Below are positions 52,189 through 55,724 of a stretch of 55,724 nt of DNA, in pieces; position 1 is the stretch's first letter, and every line of letters begins with the position of its first letter. Below the pieces are notes generated by a model that saw only the letters and a program-made list of their open reading frames with translations, had not been told where the DNA came from and did not search any database. The position numbers and the translations under genes were made by a program. This DNA comes from Clostridiales bacterium (lineage in GTDB: Bacteria > Bacillota > Clostridia > Lachnospirales > Lachnospiraceae), in NCBI GenBank assembly GCA_018366495.1, contig JAGZHZ010000017.1, forward strand, positions 1 through 55,724, read 5' to 3'.

Positions 52189-52228
52189 AAAACAGGAAGA
52201 AAACAGCGATATTTTTGAGGTGAAAAAT

Positions 52229-52750
52229 ATGATTTCAATTTATAAATATAAGTCACCATTGGGCTGGATGACAATGGCAGGAGAAAAAACTGCGCTGACA
52301 GGGCTGTGGTTTGACGAACAAAAGTATTTTGGCTCTACGCTGCCGGAAACTTATGAGGAGAAAAAACTGGCTGTATTTGACAGGACAGCACAGTGGCTGG
52401 ATTTATATTTTTCAGGTAAAATACCGGATTTTACGCCTCCTATTTACATGAAAGGATCTGAATTTCAAAAAGAAGTATGGTCAATTTTGCTTTGTATTCC
52501 ATATGGAACGACGACAACATACAAAGCGATTGCAGAAAAAATTGCAGAAAAAAGAGGAATCGCCCGAATGTCTGCACAGGCAGTGGGTGGAGCCGTAGGG
52601 CATAACCCGATTTCCATCATTGTTCCATGCCATCGTGTAATCGGAACGGACAAAAGTCTGACAGGATATGCTGGGGGGATTGAAAAAAAAGCAGAATTGC
52701 TGAAATTGGAAAAAGAAGGCGTTGTTGATGGCTTTAAAAAGGCAGAATAG
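52229..52750 (+). CDS. ogt: Methylated-DNA--[protein]-cysteine S-methyltransferase
   Basis: 173-aa suicide DNA repair protein that takes the methyl or alkyl group from O6-alkylguanine. IIVPCHRVIG carries the acceptor Cys, preceded by the recognition-helix residues ARMSAQAVGGAVGHNP, and GSEFQKEVWSILLCIPYGTTTTY is the family block. N-terminal domain short, as in Ogt. Start chosen at 52229 behind GAGGTG. Confidence 0.94.
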   Translation: MISIYKYKSPLGWMTMAGEKTALTGLWFDEQKYFGSTLPETYEEKKLAVFDRTAQWLDLYFSGKIPDFTPPIYMKGSEFQKEVWSILLCIPYGTTTTYKAIAEKIAEKRGIARMSAQAVGGAVGHNPISIIVPCHRVIGTDKSLTGYAGGIEKKAELLKLEKEGVVDGFKKAE

Positions 52751-52789
52751 AATGATGTCATTCATTTACAAGAGGAGGGGGAATGACAG

Positions 52790-53104
52790 ATGAAAAAAGT
52801 AAAAATTACCGTTATGAAAATGGCATGTTATCAGGATTTAATGGAAAAATATGAAAATCCGATGGAACATGCGTGTGACATGAAGATAGGACAGGTCTTT
52901 GTCGCAAACGGATGGAAACAGCCAGAGGGGTTTTGTGACAGCGCATGGGATACGGTTTCCCCTTTTGTGATGACACTGGCTCATGGAGGAGAAGATTTTT
53001 ATCAAGGATGGATGAAAAATAAAAAGTCTGCGATGATTTCCTGCAATGATGGATTTCGCCCGGTCAGTTTTCTGATTGAAACGATGGATGAGGATGCACA
53101 GTAA
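52790..53104 (+). CDS. TIGR04076 family protein
   Basis: 104-aa small soluble protein with conserved-looking cysteines (MACYQDL, EHACDMKIGQ, GFCDSAWDTV, MISCNDGFRPV). It resembles the TIGR04076 family, whose function is not known; spaced Cys suggests metal or redox use. GAGGAGGGG precedes ATG. It ends 16 bases before the EamA gene, so both may share a transcript. Confidence 0.78.
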   Translation: MKKVKITVMKMACYQDLMEKYENPMEHACDMKIGQVFVANGWKQPEGFCDSAWDTVSPFVMTLAHGGEDFYQGWMKNKKSAMISCNDGFRPVSFLIETMDEDAQ

Positions 53105-53120
53105 AGGGAGATGATTGAGA

Positions 53121-53987
53121 ATGTGGATTCTATTTGCATTTGGTTCTGCTTTGTTTGCAGGAATTACGGCTGTTTTAGCGAAATGCGGAATTCGGAAAAC
53201 GGATTCTACAGTTGCGACAGCAATTCGCACCGTAATGGTATTGTTGTTTTCCTGGATGATGGTTTTTATCGTGGGCTCCCAGTCACAGATTTCTGAGATT
53301 GGAGGGAAGTCATGGCTGTTTCTGATTTTGTCAGGGGCAGCAACAGGCGCCTCCTGGCTTTGCTACTTCAAAGCTTTGCAGACAGGAGATATCAATAAAG
53401 TCGTCCCAATAGATAAATCGAGTGTGATTCTGACTATTTTACTGGCATTTCTATTTTTAGGTGAGAGCGTCAGTATGCCAAAGGTGTTTGGAATGATTTT
53501 GATCGGAGCGGGAACTTTTTTGATGATTGAGAAAAAACAGAGCGATTCCAGACAGTCAAAAAAAGGAAGCCAGTGGTTTTTCTATGCGCTTGGTTCCGCT
53601 GTGTTTGCCAGTTTGACTTCTATTCTCGGCAAGGTAGGGATTAGTGGAGTGGAGTCAAATCTGGGGACAGCAATTCGAACAGGCGTTGTGCTGGTGATGG
53701 CATGGGCGATGGTTTATGTAACCGGAAAGCAGCATCTTGTAAAAGAAGTTTCTCTAAAAGAACTGGGATTTATTCTTTTGTCAGGAGCAGCGACGGGGGC
53801 CTCCTGGCTTTGTTATTACAAAGCATTGCAGGATGGTCCTGCAAGCGTGGTTGTTCCGATTGATAAACTGAGCATTCTCGTCACAGTCTTATTTTCGTAC
53901 CTTGTATTTGGAGAAAAACTTTCAAAAAAATCGTGTCTGGGGCTGGCTGCGATTGTAGCAGGAACCTTTGTCATGATGATTTCTTAG
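53121..53987 (+). CDS. EamA family transporter with strongly similar halves
   Basis: About 288 aa, ten helices in two EamA repeats. The halves remain very alike: SGAATGASWLCYFKALQTGD and SGAATGASWLCYYKALQDGP, each followed by a VVPIDK block. Substrate unknown. ATG at 53121 is used; TTG at 53115 is nearer to GGGAG and is an alternative. Confidence 0.88.
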   Translation: MWILFAFGSALFAGITAVLAKCGIRKTDSTVATAIRTVMVLLFSWMMVFIVGSQSQISEIGGKSWLFLILSGAATGASWLCYFKALQTGDINKVVPIDKSSVILTILLAFLFLGESVSMPKVFGMILIGAGTFLMIEKKQSDSRQSKKGSQWFFYALGSAVFASLTSILGKVGISGVESNLGTAIRTGVVLVMAWAMVYVTGKQHLVKEVSLKELGFILLSGAATGASWLCYYKALQDGPASVVVPIDKLSILVTVLFSYLVFGEKLSKKSCLGLAAIVAGTFVMMIS

Positions 53988-54012
53988 TTAAAAGAAAAAT
54001 AAAAGACAGAAA

Positions 54013-54061
54013 TTATCAAATATGTCGTAAACTCCCTTGCTTTAGCTATGGGGAGTGTCAA
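54013..54061 (+). repeat. 49-bp dispersed repeat with CTTTAG-apex hairpin, copy 2
   Basis: Same limits and orientation as 35322-35370, with three differences. ACTCCC (54031-54036) pairs with GGGAGT (54051-54056) around GCTTTAGC. It lies between the EamA stop and the response-regulator remnant, 18 bases before the latter's ribosome binding site. Confidence 0.88.
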
Positions 54062-54091
54062 GAGAAAAGAATATTTGCAGAGGAAAATCCA

Positions 54092-54733
54092 ATAAGTAAA
54101 ATTTTAATTATAGATGATGATATTTATATTAATGATATGCTGGAAAAAGTGCTGGTGCGAGAAGGATATGAAGTGTTTCACGCCTATTCCGGCACAGAAG
54201 CTCTGCTGTTTCTGGAAAAGTGCAAACCAGATCTGATTTTGCTTGACTTAATGCTGCCAGGATTATCAGGCGAGGAAGTATTGAATCAGATTTTAGATAT
54301 TCCGGTCATTGTGCTCAGTGCAAAAGTGGCTGTGAAGGATAAGGTAGCTCTCCTTCTGAATGGAGCTGCCGACTACATGACAAAACCGTTTGAGCTGGAC
54401 GAGCTTCTGGCAAGAATCGTCGTACAGCTGAGAAAAGAGAAAAAAACAGACTGTCCGAAAGAATTGATTTATAAAGAACTGGAGAGTGTGTGCAGAAAAT
54501 GCACAGAGCTGAAGGTGACTGATACTGCAGCGCTTGTCGGCGTACTGGATCAAATGGGATTACAGTATGAAATTCAATCGCACACACAGGCAGTCGTGTA
54601 TGGAGAGATACCGATCTCAGATCTGATGTTATCACTGGTAAAGAAAAAGTGTTGTGTGCTTTCAATCCGTGAACATGATGAAAGCCTCGAGAGCTACTAT
54701 ATCAATTTAGTAGGAGGTGGAAAACATGAATAA
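54092..54733 (+). pseudogene. Chimeric remnant: response-regulator receiver joined in frame to an ABC-ATPase tail; start codon ATA
   Basis: Codons 1-117 are a receiver domain: acidic pocket DDD at 8-10, phospho-acceptor D52 in LLDLMLPG, K98 in TKPF. An OmpR-type winged helix should follow, but from about residue 130 the sequence reads ESVCRKCTELKVTDTAALVG ... HDESLESYYINLVGGG. This resembles the C-terminal end of BcrA-type ABC ATPases, which normally precedes an ABC-2 permease, as it does here. The first codon is ATA (54092-54094), seven bases after AGAGGA, where ATG would be expected. A deletion fusing two genes plus loss of the start is the simplest reading. Read error at the ATA is possible. 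Confidence 0.6.
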
Positions 54734-55480
54734 TTGCTGCATGCAGGAATGTATCGGCTTCGGAAAAATAAAGTATTCTTTGCATCGTTTTTCATTCCGG
54801 CTCTCTATTCTGTCTATGTGATGATTTCACAGTATCTGCCGATGAAAGAAAGCGGGGCAGATTATTCGCCGGATTCTTTTTTGTTTTAATTTTTGATTTT
54901 GACAGGCATCATCATGTCAGTGTTTGTCAGCCTGTATGTGGGAACGGATTACCACGATGGGACTTTGAGAAATAAACTGATCAGCGGTTTATCAAGGAAT
55001 TCTATTTACTTATCAAATTTATGCATCAGCTATCTTATTGGAATTTTAAGCGTATTGTTTGCGTATCTTGTTGGAGCGGCAGCAGGAAATTCACTTTTCG
55101 GAATGTTTGAAATGCCGGCGAAGCAAATGATTCTGACTGGAATCGTTGGAATTTTGCTGAATCTGGCATATATTTCTATTTTTAACATGATTTCTATGCT
55201 GAGTTCCAGTAAAACATTAAGTCAGCCGGAATGGATAGATCAGGCACTCATCCAAAATGGAGAAACGATCATGGAAACAGTCAAAAATCCGAGATATATG
55301 ACGGGAATGACAAGAACCATTTACCAAAATATCATAGATTTCCTGCCTTCTGGTCAGGCAGTACAGATTTTGAATCAGGAAGATATCCAAGCAGGAAAAA
55401 TGATCCTGTATTCTGTATTTATTATTTTTGGGACAAATATAGCAGGTCTGCAGATATTTAAACGAAAAGATATAAAATAG
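54726..55480 (+). pseudogene. Degraded ABC-2 type permease
   Basis: ATG at 54726 follows GGAGGTGG and overlaps the upstream frame, but only 31 codons are open before TGA. One base restored near 54734 gives LLHAGMYRLRKNKVFFASFF, a normal family start. That frame then meets TAA at 54887-54889 (DSFLF*FLILTG). Beyond it SLYVGTDYHDGTLRNKLISG and FLPSGQAVQIL are typical. A hydrophobic stretch expected between MLSSSKTLS and QPEWIDQ seems deleted; the whole is about 250 codons, shorter than relatives as I know them. With the ATPase tail upstream this is a dead exporter locus. Confidence 0.7.
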
Positions 55481-55506
55481 AATGAACTTTTATAAACTCA
55501 CAGTCA

Positions 55507-55541
55507 GAACTCCCCATTATCTTTAGGTGATGGGGAAGTTC
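55507..55541 (+). repeat. CTTTAG-apex palindrome after the degraded permease
   Basis: GAACTCCCCAT (55507-55517) pairs with ATGGGG-A-AGTTC (55530-55541) with one bulge, and inner ATC/GGT around TTTA. Same orientation as the other members. May act as a terminator, but no T-run follows. Confidence 0.75.
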
Positions 55542-55652
55542 ACAAAAGTGAAAAATAGAGGAAAATAAATAGAAAGTAAAAGGGACTTGGAGAAGAAATT
55601 TAAAATCAGGAGGAAGAGAAATTGTATTTTATCAAACGACCTAGCAAGAATA

Positions 55653-55688
55653 CTCCCACTTCAAGCCCGTAGAGGGATAAGTGGTGAG
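55653..55688 (+). other. Hairpin near window end, possible IS right-end RNA structure
   Basis: CTCCCACTT (55653-55661) pairs with AAGTGGTGAG (55679-55688) with one bulge around a 17-base loop, preceded by AATA. The form reminds me of the 3' part of right-end RNAs of IS605-type elements. No tnpB is visible before it; the region 55545-55650 is purine-rich and holds no supported gene. Confidence 0.3.
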
Positions 55689-55724
55689 ATGAATTGCCAA
55701 AGCTGTACCCTAGTAAATAATAGA

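Overview
The window reads as chromosome of a low-to-mid GC, Gram-positive anaerobe of the Clostridia, most likely a gut Lachnospiraceae. The reasons are strong GGAGG ribosome binding sites, an L-box riboswitch, a superoxide reductase-like protein, TRAP uptake of hexuronate, and enzymes for host glycan and plant polysaccharide sugars. No rRNA, tRNA, CRISPR array or phage module was seen. The genus is not assigned.

Layout. 1-3.9 kb: tail of a frame-damaged GH3 beta-glucosidase, then cls and mgtE on the minus strand; mgtE has a long leader with a 27-codon upstream ORF. 4-8.3 kb: membrane-anchored metallopeptidase, sugar O-acetyltransferase, two-gene ABC exporter. 8.4-16.5 kb: galacto-N-biose/lacto-N-biose locus (AraC regulator, sugar-binding protein, two permeases, 59-aa membrane protein, GH112 phosphorylase, NahK-type kinase), with a cre-like site on the promoter. 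16.5-20.4 kb: superoxide reductase-like protein, YitT protein, an IS200-type element with only tnpA, a cytidylate kinase-like protein and a DMT exporter. 20.6-27.4 kb: minus-strand operon apbE, dipeptide/nickel-type ABC transporter, fmdE. 27.4-37.3 kb: Sel1 protein, MATE pump, Gre factor, MocR regulator, lysine riboswitch with an NhaC-family carrier, PepSY protein, Dus and aldo/keto reductase. 37.4-46.7 kb: complete glucuronate pathway in two divergent arms (uxaC-dctMQP and uxuA-uxuB-eda-kdgK). 46.9-50.3 kb: secreted GH3 and secreted CBM9-like protein. 50.4-55.7 kb: phased 10-bp tandem repeat, Lon-like ATPase without protease domain, ogt, TIGR04076 protein, EamA transporter, and a decayed response regulator/ABC locus.

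How it works together. The GH112 phosphorylase and NahK would convert imported galacto-N-biose or lacto-N-biose to sugar 1-phosphates. The divergent glucuronate genes would carry glucuronate to pyruvate and glyceraldehyde 3-phosphate. The GH3/CBM9 pair works outside the cell. Together they suggest a mucin and fibre scavenger.

The most unusual layer is not a gene: short palindromes with a CTTTAG apex lie between genes in the window, all in the same orientation as the right end of the IS200 tnpA element. Two of them belong to a 49-bp repeat identical at 46 positions. They look like transposase-mobilised hairpins (REP/PATE-like). Other leads are the mgtE leader ORF, an in-frame fusion of a response-regulator receiver to the tail of an ABC ATPase, a MocR regulator with Arg at the PLP lysine position, and a Lon-like ATPase with Asn at the Walker B aspartate.
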